Assembly (NCBI GenBank): GCA_015832175.1
Contig: WJXW01000007.1
Coordinates: forward strand, 2,294,001 to 2,358,000
Length of the DNA stretch: 64,000 nucleotides
From: Paraphaeosphaeria minitans
Taxonomy: Eukaryota > Ascomycota > Dothideomycetes > Pleosporales > Didymosphaeriaceae
Reading direction: 5' to 3'
Positions 43,304-55,204 of this stretch are shown here, piece by piece (position 1 is the stretch's first letter; every line of letters begins with the position of its first letter). Both the position numbers and the translations under genes were made by a program. Below the pieces are notes generated by a model. That model did not search any database and was not told the DNA's origin. It saw nothing but the letters and a program-made list of their open reading frames with translations.

Positions 43304-45786
43304 TCAACGCCTCTTACCTCCCGTGGCTTTACCACCCGTGGGTTTACCGCCTTTGGGCTTACCACCCTTGGGCTTGCTACCCTTGCTGCCCTTGCTACCC
43401 TTCCCTGGTGCACCTTTAATTTCACCCAGCGTCTTCTTTCCCCGGTCCTCCTTGCCCTTCTTCCACATCTTGCCCTCCGTCCGCACATCATTGAGCTCCA
43501 GCTTCTTGCGGTCCTTTCCGCTCAGCTTCTTCTTCTTGGCATCGCTGCCCGTTTTAGCTGGGCCGTTCAGCACAGCAGCTCCCTTTTCCTTCGCTGCCAA
43601 TTTGTCATTCTCTGACTCGAACCATGTTCGCCTAGGTCGGGCTTTGATCTCGTCTTCGTGGACGATCAGATTCTCTCCGCGCTTCAGATCGCGCTCAGTG
43701 ATGCTCATGGCCCGTTCTTCTTTCTCCTCCTGCAACACCTCTTCGATCTCATCGGCAAAGTCGCTGAGCTTCTTCGTCCACTTATCCGACTCTTCCTGGG
43801 GCACCTGTCTGCTGACTACTTTGGCACCCTGGGATCGAGATGAGCGAACAGCCTGTTTGACCACTTTGCGATCCGGCTCGGCCGCAATCGTGCACGACCG
43901 TCCACTTCGTCCCGCACGTGCAGTACGTCCGACACGGTGGAGGTAGATCTCGTGCGTCTGAGGCGCTTCGAAGTTGATGACCGTTGACACGTTCTTGATA
44001 TCGAGACCACGGGAAGCCACGTCAGTCGCGAGGAGGAAATTAGCCTGGCCGGAGCGGAATGCTTCTACGCTTTGGATACGCTGTAGTATGTTAGCAATAG
44101 CTTGGATTTGAATGACTGAACATGGCTCACCTGTTCCTGGGTCAGGTTTCCGTGAAGTTCGGTAGCCTTTAGCCCGCAAAGCGCGAACACCACCCTGACT
44201 CGGTGGGCTTCCTTCTTTTGCCGGAAGAAGATAATAACCCGGTCTGTGTATACCTTTGTACAAATGTACATGAGGTAGGCCAGACGTCGGTCTTCTTTAC
44301 CCTTCCTTATCCTGACGAACTCTTGGGTTAGACCGGCCACAGTGTTCCTGCGGGAGTCAACCATGAGCCGCACTGGCCTGTTCATGCCAATCTGGATCAG
44401 CTTATCGACCGACGTGGACATGGTAGCGGAGAACAGCATCGTTTGTCTTGATTTCGGGATGGTCGTCAAGATTTCGCTCAGCTGGCTCTCGAAACCTTCC
44501 TCGAGCATGCGATCGGCTTCGTCGAGAACAAGGATTTCGAGAGTCTCTACTTGAAAACCCGCCGAGTTCTGCATATGATCGATGAATCGACCGGGGGTAG
44601 CAATGACGACATCAGGCTTCGTTCGGAGGACAGCTTCTTGCTCGCGCAGTGAGAAACCACCAGCGAGTTGCGCGAAGGTAATGTCGGTGAAAGCAGCAAG
44701 TTTCTGTGCGACATTGAAACATTGCACTGCCAACTCACGCGTGGGCATGAGAATGGCAACGCGAGTTGTGGGAATCTTTTTCGGCCGATACAGCAGACGC
44801 TCAAGAATGGGTGTCAGGAACGCAGCGGTTTTACCGGAACCAGTCTCGGCTCCTCCGACCACGTCCTTGCCTTCCATCGCTACAGGAACCGTCTTGGACT
44901 GAATGGGAGTAGGTTCGGTAAAACCGACCGATGCCAGACCTTTGAGGATAGGTCTTGATAGAGACATGCCTTGGAATGACGAATTTCCTGCTGCGCCCTT
45001 CTTCTTCTGCGACTTGACGCTCTCCTCCTCGGGCGCAAAGAACGCGGCAGCCTTCTTTGCTTCGACAGAGTCCTCGTGATCACTTTCGACGTCCGATTCT
45101 GCCTCTTCGAGATCCATGGGATGTGCGACAGGAGCAGCCACTGATTCGTTGTCCGAATTGTCCGTGCTAGCGTCGTCGCCCGACTGTGAACCCTCTTCTT
45201 CCTCGTCTGCTTCTTCATCCTCCTCACTTTCTGCGCCCATGCCGAATCCATCCTCAGCGAGTAATTCATCGTCATCTCCGAAGCCCTCAAAGTCGGCAGT
45301 GGCTTCTTCCTCACTGTCCGCTTCCTCCGCAGGCTGCGACTTCTTCTGCTTGCTGCGTCTCCTCTCAATGATCTCGTCAACATCAACAGCGGTGCCCTTC
45401 TTATCTTTGGCATCATGTGTCGCAACCGCATCGTTGCCCCACCCATCGAAGTCCTCAACATAGCCAATGTCAACGTCGCCGGGCGCAAATTCGAAATCGC
45501 TCGCAATATCGTCGTTATCCTCGACGTCCTCGGCAGGCTCTGCGATTTCGTTGTCGTCGACTTCTTCGAGCTCTGGGGTCGGTTCTCTCGCCTTCTTGCC
45601 CTTCTTCTTGCTTCTCTTCGACTGCTGGATTTCCTTGGGCTTCACCAGGGCGGCATCGTCCAGCTTGCGCTTCTTTCCACGACCGGCGAGTTTTGAAGGC
45701 TCATCTCCCTGTTCGGCGCCATCGTCGGAGACATCCTCGTGGTCGGAGATGGTGAAGATAAAGTCGTCGTCGGTTCTCGGTGCCAT
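43304..45786 (-). CDS. DRS1: ATP-dependent DEAD-box RNA helicase DRS1 (DDX27 family)
   Basis: Nucleolar helicase needed for 60S ribosomal subunit assembly (family knowledge). Exons 45786-44131 and 44080-43304 give 810 residues. A long N-terminal region is highly acidic and basic in alternation ([18 protein letters not shown]). The helicase core has all motifs: GFTEPTPIQ (Q), [10 protein letters not shown] (I), PTRELA (Ia), TPGR (Ib), VLDEADRM (II), FSATMS (III), IIFFRQK (IV), [10 protein letters not shown] (V) and [13 protein letters not shown] (VI). After the core come a coiled-coil-like acidic stretch and a Lys/Gly-rich tail of GGKPKGGK repeats. The only intron (50 nt, GTGAGC...CTACAG) splits the C-terminal helicase domain. 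Confidence 0.94.
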
Positions 45787-46221
45787 TGTGGAGAGTTGCG
45801 AAGGGGGTTATGGAGGAGGAAGAAGAAGAAGAAGAAGAAGAAGATGCTGCAGTACTTGAAAGTACACTTCAGGCAGGCCGCGCTATAGTAAAACGTGTGT
45901 TCGGCAGCCGAAGACGACGTTGCGAGGTCGAAGTCGTGCGGCAGAAAAAGTTGAGTTCGGATGGCCACGCCAAGATTTCGGCCGCTAGCGCCTCGTTTAA
46001 ATCTGGGCCGCGGAGTCTGCACAAGGTATCCTGGCTCAGTACTCTTACATGTCCAGTTCTGCTTCGCATAGGCATTCGATAGTTTGAATACAGGTATTCT
46101 TCGCTTTTGCATAAGACTTAAGGTCTAAATCGAGGCGACGCCTCATGGAAAATTATGTACAAATGAACAAGGGCAAAGTAGGTATTGGTGTGTATGCTCA
46201 ATCCCAACGCGCTCCGAATAT
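45787..46221. other. DRS1 promoter and chitinase 3' flank
   Basis: Short intergenic region. It contains a GAA trinucleotide run at 45818-45843, immediately upstream of the DRS1 start. No gene is seen. Confidence 0.45.
45818..45843. repeat. (GAA)n trinucleotide repeat in the DRS1 leader
   Basis: About eight perfect GAA units (TTC on the transcribed strand), 32 bases upstream of the DRS1 ATG. Probably part of the pyrimidine-rich leader. Confidence 0.88.
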
Positions 46222-49200
46222 CTAGATGCGACAGACCGCCAGCTGCTGGTAGAATATATCGCAGGTCTCCCCCAGTGTTCCACAGCTAGAAGGACTAGGG
46301 CCCCCGCAAGTTGTGGCGATCAGACTCTTCGGCCTGCTACACCTCCTGCTAAAGCCGCCATCGCACGTAACGGTCCCGGCAACAAATCCGTATCCGGCCT
46401 GGCTACTCTCGCCAATAGGCTTGTACTCGCCCGTCCCTTTGAACACGCAGTTGTCGTAGAGGATCTTACTTTCGTTGCTGGGGTCCACGATCCTAGGCCG
46501 AGTCAATTCAAGAGCCTCCAGTATTGCTCATGAGACTTACCTGAATGTCTGAGGGCTGGTGGTGCCGCCATCTATGGCTGTAACCCCGACGTCAATGTTC
46601 GTAGAGCCCTTTTTCACTTGTTCGCTATCAGTGACGCCTGCATGAGCCGCGTCGTCGCCCAGTTCATGCTTGCAGGCGTCAATAACAGTACCAACTTTGA
46701 CCGTTTGTATAACATTGAGAGCACCGAATCCGGACGCGCCTCCATCAGCATGCAGCCGCCAAATCTGCAGCTCAACATTGGGGAATGTGTATTCGTATTT
46801 CTTCCCTTGGAGATACACCTGCCATATCGCAGATCCGGAATGATCGGGAGAGTAAAGCATCTACGAGGGCCACGATGTTAGTGGCAAGTAATGAGCCAAA
46901 TAGATGAACACTCAGTGGAGTTGAGACTTACTGCGGCTTTTCCCCATGCACCCCTAGTAATCTTGGCTATCTGTCTCTTGTAGTTGAACACCACCGGGTC
47001 CTGATTGAATTTTTCCTTCAGCAATTCTATGACTGTGTCGACTTTGGCTGCGTAAGCGTGACTGTCTTGTGAATTAAAGAGACTCGAAGGGTCTGCGTCC
47101 ATGCCATTTTCAAGGCTGGCCGTAGCTGCCATGACGAATACTCTGGCATCGCCGTACAGAGCACTGTCCGAACCCTGGCCAAGCAAATTGCTGAGCAGTT
47201 CGTTAGTAAACTTTCCTGTAGTCATAATTGTGGTGGTTACATACGCAAAAAGATCAATCACATCAGACTGGAACAGTTTGTCTGCTTGTGGATTGTCGAG
47301 CAGCGTTTGCTTCTGCCAAGTATGAGACATGAAAAAGCCTATGTCAAAAGTCAGCAATTCAGTTGTCACCGCCAGAAAGAAAACGTACCGTTGTGTGATA
47401 CCACGAATATTCCTAGGCAACCCTGTAGACCCTCCATCATGACTTGCATGTCCTGTCCATTAGGCGCACCCGCTAGCACAGAGGTCTCGCCGAAATCCTC
47501 ATTGTCGATGTTAAGCTTTGTTGCCGTTTCACTGAGTTTTTTATAAAAGTCGTCCCTATCGGGATCTGTGCCTTCTGGTAGTACATCGCGTTTGACCACA
47601 TGCCGCGTGAGGTTGACCTCAGTACCCGAGTAGTCGGGTGTTCCAAAGAGGTCGGATTGAAGCACATACGGATCGAGGTACCGTATACTGTCGCTGAAAG
47701 GGCTCCTCGTAGGTGAAGCAAGTGGAATTCCGGTGTCGGTCGGGGCAAGGCTTCGTTTCTTTGCAGCAAGTGTGCAGACACCATCGCAGCCCTTGTCGCA
47801 GTCGTAACCAACAGTAGTTGTAGTTGTTGTAGTCGTACTCTTCGTGGAAGAAGAGCCTGTGCATGCTGTGATGGTGTAGCAGGAAGTGGTAGTCTGGGTG
47901 GTGGTCTTGGTCGAACTCTCATTCGGGTACACAGTCTTGGTGACTTTGAAAGTAGACGTGCATGTCGGAAACTTAGAACTTGTCTCGCAAGACTTCGTAT
48001 CTTTGCCATCGTCGGGCTAGAACCAAAGATCATGTCAGCATGTATGGCAGTGGAGTATGGGCAATCGACGTCGATGTTAGAAGTGAACTTACCGCATTCG
48101 GACCGCCACCTACCTCGCCTCCTTGAGACTGGCATGAGCTGCCTGCACATGTACCATGGTGACAGTCCGAGCCACTGCACGAGCGGACAGTGCACTTTGG
48201 GCCAGAGCAACCACCGCCACCTCCACCACCTCCACCTCCTCCACCTCCGCCACCTCCGCAGTCATCTCCTGAACAACCGATGTCGATGCAGTTGGCACCG
48301 GTGCAATGAGAGTCGCCACCTATTTATTGGAACATATCAGTATACGGTCAACAGTGTCTTCGATACGCATCTCACCATCGTCGTCGCCGCCACCTTCGCA
48401 GTCGGGGCCTTTGCAACCATTCGTTGTGCAACCCGAGCCTTTGCATACTCCATCAACACAGTTTGAGCCGACACAGCCAATGGGAATGCAATCCACGCCG
48501 GTACACAGGCCGTTGACGCAATTACTTCCTGTGCAGCCGAGACTGACGCAAAGAAATCCTATCCCGATCAGTGGGCGTTCCTAGTTCGAGGAGCGGACAA
48601 AGGCTCCGCGACTTACCAGTGCACTTCCCGTTTGTGCAGTCTCTACCAGCGCAGCGGCCATTCGTAACAGTAGGAAAGCCCGTTTCAATTACCCCTCCAG
48701 GCACTGTTGTCGATCCAGGGTTGTTGGTCGTAGTGGAGCCACCAATGACAGAGGTCGTACCGCCAGTAATCAAAGGGACAACTGAAGTTCGCGTGGATGT
48801 GGTTCCGCCGACTACAGTGACGAAGGTACTCGTGAAAGTAGTCGTCTTCCCACCAATGACTGTAGTGATCGTGCTAGTACGAGTAGAGGTAGTTCCGCCG
48901 ACGAGCGTGGTAATTGTAGTCGTCGAAGATCCTGTCGTCGTACCGCCGATGACGGTGGTGGTGCCTCCGATAATTGTGGTGCAGCCGGACTGGCAGCCCT
49001 CTCCACAGTGAGCGGGTGTACTTCCACAGAAGCCTTCCTGGCTGCAACAACCTCCTGCAGCCCATCCGCCACATAACATGTTGTTGTTAGTCGAACCACA
49101 GGTACCATCGGTTGTTTCGCCGCCTTTAACGCAGTCGCCTGATTGACAGCCTGAACCGCAGTGCGCATCACTGTAACCGCACCAGCCACCACTATGAATC

Positions 49201-51044
49201 GTTAGCAAAACCACCGACCAAGGCTTTGGGTTTTATCAAGGTTGACTAACGGTGAACAACAATTTCCACCTGGCCAGTCTCCGCAAATAGTGTGCCCTTG
49301 ACCAACACCGCATGTGCCGTCTGTGGTTGCATTAGGAGTCAGGCCATTTCCAGCGCCTGAGTTGAAGTCGACACTCCAGGCCATAGTACCACCGAAGCAC
49401 TGATCGTCTGCCCAGGACTTCTTACGCGCAATGGTGCTTTCGTCGTCGTAGCCAATCCATTGGTCATCCCACGTCACTTCCATCATCAGTGCGTCCGGGA
49501 GGAATCGTGGTGTCAGGTTCTTCTTCTTAATTAAGTCGTTGATTTCGCTGAGACCCATGGCTCCCTCCTGGTGAGTACAAGGACCGGCCTTGGAAGCGCC
49601 TGAGAAAGGACAGCCCAACGTGTTGCAGCTGGGGTCAGACAACGTAAAGCCTCTGCCGTACAAAGCGACCCCGAAATTGATCTTGGATGGGTCCAGCTCA
49701 TCGAACCATAGAGGAAGCGTGTCGTTCGCAATCTCTCGAATGTCCGATTGACCGCGCACGACTGGAGTGATCGTTTTCTGGTTGATGTCCCAAGGGCCGT
49801 GAAGGTCATAAGCCATGAACCCGAAGAAGTCCACAGAGCTCTCCATGGCTTTGGCGTCGAAATATCGCAGATACCAGTAGTCCGGAGCCAGTGTCAAACT
49901 AATGCCGTACTTGGTACCAAAGGCGGCACGCATCTCTTGTACGAGGAGAACAAAATTCTTGGTATCGTCCTCATGCCCTCCACGCTCAGGAGCCACAGGG
50001 TATTCCCAATCCAGATCAACGCCCTGAAAGCCGTATTTGGACATGAAGTCGACAAGCGACTTGATGAAAGCCGCACGATTTTGGGAGCTCGAGCACACTG
50101 TACTCCATGTTTCGTGCGTTGGGTTGGGCGACGGGTCGCTGAAATCAAAGCCTCCAACTGCGATCCAAGTCTGCAGGCCGCGACTCTTCAGAGCCGTGAA
50201 CTCGGTGTAAAGCGGGACATCGGCTGCGGTTGCAGGTGTTATGGAGTATGAAGTTGGGTCGATCGATGCGAAAGCATAGTAAAGGTGAGTATATCCGTCC
50301 GAAACGATGTCACTCGGGAAGATGTTGTTGCACCATCGGTCGCGAGTATTAGATCCTTGGTAGTAGCCAATTGTGCGTCCTTTCGAAGAGCCACTGCCCA
50401 AGCCGCAGGTCCGACCCTTCTTAACCTCACAAGAACCGAAGCCATCTTGGCAGGGAAGAGTGTTGTGGACAGGATCACCGTTGACACAATACAGTTCAGA
50501 CGTGCCGCACCAACCTGTTGCAGAGCAACATAGGTTCATGCCACACTTGACCTTGCCATCTTTGCTGTATTTGCCACACATTGCTGTCGCCTCACAAGTG
50601 GAGCCAGTGCAGTTGCCCACACCGCAGTTATCCGGGCCGTAGCCACACGTTCCGTGGACGTTGCAACAACTTCCGTCGGCGCAAGTTCCGTCTGACAAGC
50701 ACTGGGTTGCGTCGCGGCGGACAAGACCAGATGTGAGACTCGCTGCGAAAGAGATCATTTCCTGCTCAGCAGCAGCAGCTTGGTCGATGATATCTGGCGG
50801 GGTGAACTGAGGGTGTTGATGCGTAGGGTCCGTTAATTGAACAATCTCAGAGCCATTCGGGGCCTGTTCTCGCATTTCTGGAAGCTGATCAGAGGAAGTC
50901 ACTTTTGGTTCAAAATTTCAGCGTACCTAGGCCAGCATTTCGCGATCCGTCTAGCCATGGCAAAACGGAAGCCTGAGTTGTCTTCACACCGAGGTCTGTG
51001 AGTAGGAGAACCCAGCAAGACGCGGCCAGCATCCGAAAAGCCAT
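46222..51044 (-). CDS. Multidomain family 18 chitinase, killer-toxin-like subgroup C
   Basis: Secreted or wall-bound chitinase. Nine exons join in frame (51044-50927, 50877-49251, 49191-48617, 48558-48376, 48319-48093, 48016-47389, 47338-46932, 46860-46541, 46492-46222), giving 1,451 residues. A signal peptide (FRMLAASCWVLLLTDLG) is followed by Cys-rich chitin-binding modules (CLSDGTCADGSCCNVHGTCG, CCSATGWCG). The GH18 barrel carries the active-site strand FQGVDLDWEYP: the catalytic Glu and preceding Asp are present, but the first Asp of DxxDxDxE is Gln. Then come more chitin-binding modules, a Thr/Ser/Gly stalk, Cys-rich CxGxxC units, a poly-Gly hinge and a C-terminal domain lacking catalytic motifs. 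The layout matches fungal chitinases related to yeast killer-toxin subunits (family knowledge). Such enzymes are usually induced in fungal contact or autolysis. Introns are all GT-AG, 48-76 nt. Confidence 0.88.
48205..48260. repeat. Poly-glycine coding repeat in the chitinase
   Basis: A (CCT CCA)n-type interrupted trinucleotide array that encodes about 16 consecutive glycines in exon 5 on the minus strand. It lies between two Cys-rich units, so it is likely a flexible hinge. Confidence 0.85.
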
Positions 51045-52481
51045 CGTGAAAGGCGGCTCCTAAAGACTGAGGTACGTTGTGAAGACCTCGAAGGTTGGTC
51101 CATGTTTATAGATGCTCACTTTCAAGAAGGGTCCAGCTTCAGAGTCGGCATGTTGCCAGCCGTGAAGGTAAGTAGCGAGATTACATTCGGCGTTCTAGTT
51201 TGTCCTTGTCGTCAAATAGTCCTAGAGCGCGAGACCAATGGACCACGTAGTATCCCATCGTCGTATGAAGGATTGGAGGCTTGAGAGCCGGCTTCCAGAT
51301 GTTCCTAATCGCGTCGATTTTTTCTCGTGCGACTCAAAATTCATACCACTAGCATCTGAGATGGATGGAATAGGCTACTCAGAAGTTCTTCCTTCACTCT
51401 ATATGGTACCCATGCTAGCTGTGTAGCTGTGCGGGCGTAAAAGCGTGATAACACGGCGTACTTGCCGTCAGCGTGACCGCCGCACGGCTGTGGAGTTGGA
51501 CGATGTAGTACCGAAAGGAAGGGCGTCCGTATGGCCATCGATGAAGGGGGCTGAGTTGCAATCGTATATCACAATGATGGCTGTGCATGTTGTACGGTAG
51601 TATAGTGTCGTTCGATGGATGGAGTGTCCAGATTCGGGGTACACTAGGCTTCACGTGAAATAGGTACCTATTGCTACTGTGTACGTTCCGGTATTTGTGG
51701 ACTTGCCGGTTCATGCCAAAATGTTCTCGCATGTTCGCGAGGACATTTTCGGGGGCGGTTTGTATTCGGCCACGGCGCTTTTCTACATTGGTGCTAAGAC
51801 ACTACCGCTCCGAACACCTTGCAGCGGCAGAAACAGAGGCGGAGTCGGACGAGGAGCTTAATCCGACAAGCTTCGATTATGGACATACGGGGCGAAAACA
51901 AGCGTCGTGCGAGAGCTTGGAAGACTTAGCCCTAGCGAATAAGCACACCCAATAGGATTGCCGGGAAACGAAAGGATTTTTGTAGTCACGATCGAGCGTT
52001 TCAACGGAGCTGGGCATCCCGGAGCATTGCATTTGGGGGCCGTTTGGCACGAGGTGTTTCTGCCTCGACGGCAAATGTGGATGATGTATCGGACTAACGC
52101 TTCCGCTGCGGGTATGAGCCAATTTTTTTAGGGTACTGAAATAGCAACAGGATGCATGTAATTCCACGGGATGACATTAAACTTCAACCGTAGTGTCTGC
52201 ATATGGCGGAGCGGCAGAAGCGTCAAAGCGTCTTGCAACTTGCTCAATTGAGGCACCTATGGTGTTCACATACAGTGTGTGGTCACCTCACCACGCACAT
52301 GCCGGCTATACAGGAATTCTTCTACAGAATATAACTAGAGATGTTTGTAATCCTTATTTATAGCCCAGCTACATAGTACTTACGGTATGTTTCTCCTAGT
52401 AGTGTTTACAGAGCGAGGTGGCCACACCCTGTATCTAGGTAAATTACGACTTGCAAAAGTTCGAGAACCATCACATTTGAC
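51045..52481. other. Intergenic region
   Basis: 1.4 kb between the chitinase promoter and the end of the DUF3445 gene. Becomes AT-richer after 52100. Open frames near 51340-51955 are not convincing. No RNA gene or mobile element was recognised. Confidence 0.4.
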
Positions 52482-54095
52482 TTAAGTAAACCACTTCTTA
52501 ACACGATCGTCCTCGTCGTACTCGGTCATGACTACCGATTCGTCATCGCGCGCCATCGGGAACTGTTCAATAAACCCCAGTACTGCTCTGCCCCAAAGGT
52601 CGCGACCCTTTAGCCTCGCAATATCGGCATTCCAGCTTCTAATATCCTTCGCCAGACGCCTCAACGCGTATTCTTCCATGCGCACTAACGGCTCAATCTC
52701 AACTCTTGTTGTAAGCACAATAGCACCCGAAGTCGGTAGCATCGTGAACATCTGTTGTTCAATGCGCGCATGCAGCGTCTCTGGCTGAAGAAAGCTGATG
52801 TTGCCAGAGAAGAAGTCTTTGCTTTCCTGCACAAAGTATTTCTTCGAGAAATTGACTTCATGCGGGCGAGACGTCTGAACAAAGGCGACATGGCGCTTGT
52901 AACGAGGGCTGTTGCGATGCCCGTCGATGTACGAAAGGATCTCGGGCAGTCCTGTGCATATTTAGTAATCGAGCGGATTTCTAGATTTTTTGCGCAACAT
53001 ACTCTCCCAAGGTAGAACTGCCTCTTGCTGGCTCTCTACAGAATATCCAACTCGGGCTCTGAGGCGCCATCCTGAGGGGAAACATGTCGCACCCGCCAAC
53101 CTGTCTACGTCAGCATTTTAGTATCCTAAATGTTTCTACAGTAGTAGGACAAAAGTTGGAGTACAATTGACCTGCGCATAGCCTACCCGGGGTAGCACAA
53201 TGTACTCTGACTTTTGTCCTGGTGCTGTATGAATTGCTTACAATGTGTACTGTGCCGAGAAAGGACTCTTGACGAAGATGCAAAAGTCCTCGCGAACCAG
53301 ACGCGCCATAGTGTCGAGCGTCAGCCACCCATATGGCTCATCAAGCGGATGGCTTTCTTTCATATTGTTGTCATACAGCATCCTCGCTCCATTCTCCTTC
53401 TGTTCCCGAAAACGTGCCGGATATCTGGTTGCGAGGAACTTTGCAACTTCCTGCCATAACTCTCCGCAGGCGTCTTCGGCTTCTCTGCCTGGACGCATCT
53501 GAATGCAGTCTTCTCGGAAATCTTCCAGGATCTGGTCGCGCGCCGTCATTTGTTTCTTGTTGTGGTATGACAACCAGTCATCGTGGGCCAGCTCTTCGAG
53601 ACCGAGATCCTCCAGGTTGTCGTAGCGTTGGGGGAAGTGCTGCTGATTGTACTCATCAGCCGGCATGTCGACAGGCATGTCTGGGAACTCGCTGCCATCG
53701 CCACCGTCATCTTGCTCGAAAGCTGGGAGTCTCGAGATGCGCTTGCTCTCGAAGATCCGCTGTCGCAAGCTCGAGCTTTCGAATTGTTGGACCCTCTCGA
53801 AGCTCATCGTACTGACATCGCGATCAAAGCGTCTGAAGCCCACGGCCTTTTGACTCTCACGCTGCCTCTTCTCTTCTTCGCGCGCGAGGCGCTCGCGGAT
53901 GTATTGGGGTTGGATGTCGTACTTGGGAAACTTTCTGTGGAGTTGACCATCGTAATACCAAAGGCGTGCGAGCCAGGCACCAACACAGCAGCACCAGCCG
54001 AAGAAGGTTCCCACGACGATAAAGAGGAGTACGAATGAGACCAAGGCAGCCGGGTCCTGCGGTCTGATAGTGCTGGAGGTGTGGTTATATGCCAT
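52482..54095 (-). CDS. Membrane-anchored DUF3445 / heme-dependent oxidative N-demethylase-like protein
   Basis: Three exons (54095-53242, 53100-53003, 52951-52482) give 473 residues. Near the N-terminus is one membrane segment (ALVSFVLLFIVVGTFFGWCC), followed by a charged helical region (YIRERLAREEEKRQRESQKA). The remainder fits the DUF3445 (PF11927) pattern: EEVAKFLATRYPARF-like helix, LDTMARLVREDFCIFVKSP, AGATCFPSGWRLRARVG and MLPTSGAIVLTTRVEIEPL. Bacterial relatives include a heme-dependent oxidative N-demethylase subunit (family knowledge); activity in fungi is unproven. Intron 1 is long (141 nt, GTAAGC...TAGACAG) and sits immediately before the conserved CFPSGW. The start at 54095 is chosen because the membrane segment follows it; an in-frame ATG at 54149 is possible. 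Confidence 0.7.
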
Positions 54096-54973
54096 ACTTT
54101 GGAGGGCAAGTTTGATTCCTGAGCGGCAAGAGAAAGAGAAAGGAAACATGTGCAAGTATCAAATTGCACGACCAATTTTGTAGGGAATGTTAGACTGTAG
54201 GGTTGACGTGACAAGTTCATTCACCTACATCTGTGACACAATACCAGCGGCCAACCAGAGTTTCTATTCCAGTAGAACCACGGTTTCTCTTCACCTGCAC
54301 TTGTCTTCGAAAAGAGAAATGGAACAATAGATTTTACTCGACTCTCCGAGGCCTTTAATGCTTGATTATTCACAAGTTCGTCCGTTTAACGCATACGATC
54401 GCCGCCGCATCTGGATTTTATCTTGCAAAAAAAAAAATGAAGTGCTCCATGTCGAAAGTCTTGAATGGCCATCGAATCATCCTTCACACTTGCGGGCTGA
54501 AGGTCGCACTCGCTCAATAGTCTCGCCATCACCGCCACGAATCACACCTGGCTGAACCTCTTGCGGGGACATGCTTTTGTTCCAGGTGCACGCCGGGAAT
54601 CGCCCATAACGGATAACGTTGCGTGCTGACCAGAGTGGGACAGTTGGCTAAAAGTTGTTTATCAAAACGCGTTAATGCACTGGCTCTCCGTGCATTTGAA
54701 AGCGACGTCCGAATGCCTTTTCGCCCTGGCACTTACGAACGCCTATGCTGCCGCAAAATCTCAGATAAAACCCCTATGCTAGGCTCAAATAGGCAGTTTG
54801 GTCCTCCAATTAGGTGTTGCAGAGCGGGGCTGTGTAGGGCTAGAAAATTATTTAATCTAAACGTTAGTTGCGCAGGAGGCAACCTTATACCTACCTACCT
54901 ACCTACCTACCCACCTACCCACCTATAGTATAGTAATTATAGTATAAGTATAAGTTATCTATATATAGTGTAG
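54096..54973. other. Boundary between genic DNA and the AT-rich repeat block
   Basis: Promoter of the DUF3445 gene, then non-coding DNA. At 54886-54927 a TACC tetranucleotide run marks the switch to strongly AT-rich sequence. No gene is seen. Confidence 0.5.
54886..54927. repeat. (TACC)n tetranucleotide microsatellite at the isochore boundary
   Basis: About nine TACC/CACC units. The sequence after it is dominated by TA dinucleotides and contains no intact open frame. Confidence 0.88.
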
Positions 54974-55204
54974 TGTAAAGGTTGGCCTACGATGGAGAAT
55001 TGGAGAAACATAGGGCCGATCAGCTGTCGTTTAAGATAGCTGATCAGGGAATAGATAGACAAAAAAAAAAAGGGCGCCAACTAGACAAGACACGAAGAGA
55101 CCCAATGGATAATTAGAGTAGTTGGATTTGTATAATAGATTTTGGATAGGATAACTCAACTCATTCTTTTATATTCCTCACTCAAGGCAAACGCACCTAC
55201 GACA
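54974..55204. repeat. Left copy of the outer ~230-bp LTR-like repeat
   Basis: Begins TGTAAAGG and ends CTACGACA, as LTRs usually do (TG...CA). It is related along its length to 63682-63906. This copy keeps C and G at many sites where the right copy has T and A, so it is the less RIP-mutated of the two. Confidence 0.8.

Noticed and set aside
45116..45859. Plus-strand Ser/Pro-rich frames over the DRS1 N-terminus
   Set aside because: Mirror of Glu/Asp/Lys codons on the minus strand; the helicase frame is decisive.
51671..51955. Plus-strand frames between the chitinase and DUF3445 genes
   Set aside because: Composition is not protein-like and the two overlapping frames are equally open, as expected by chance.
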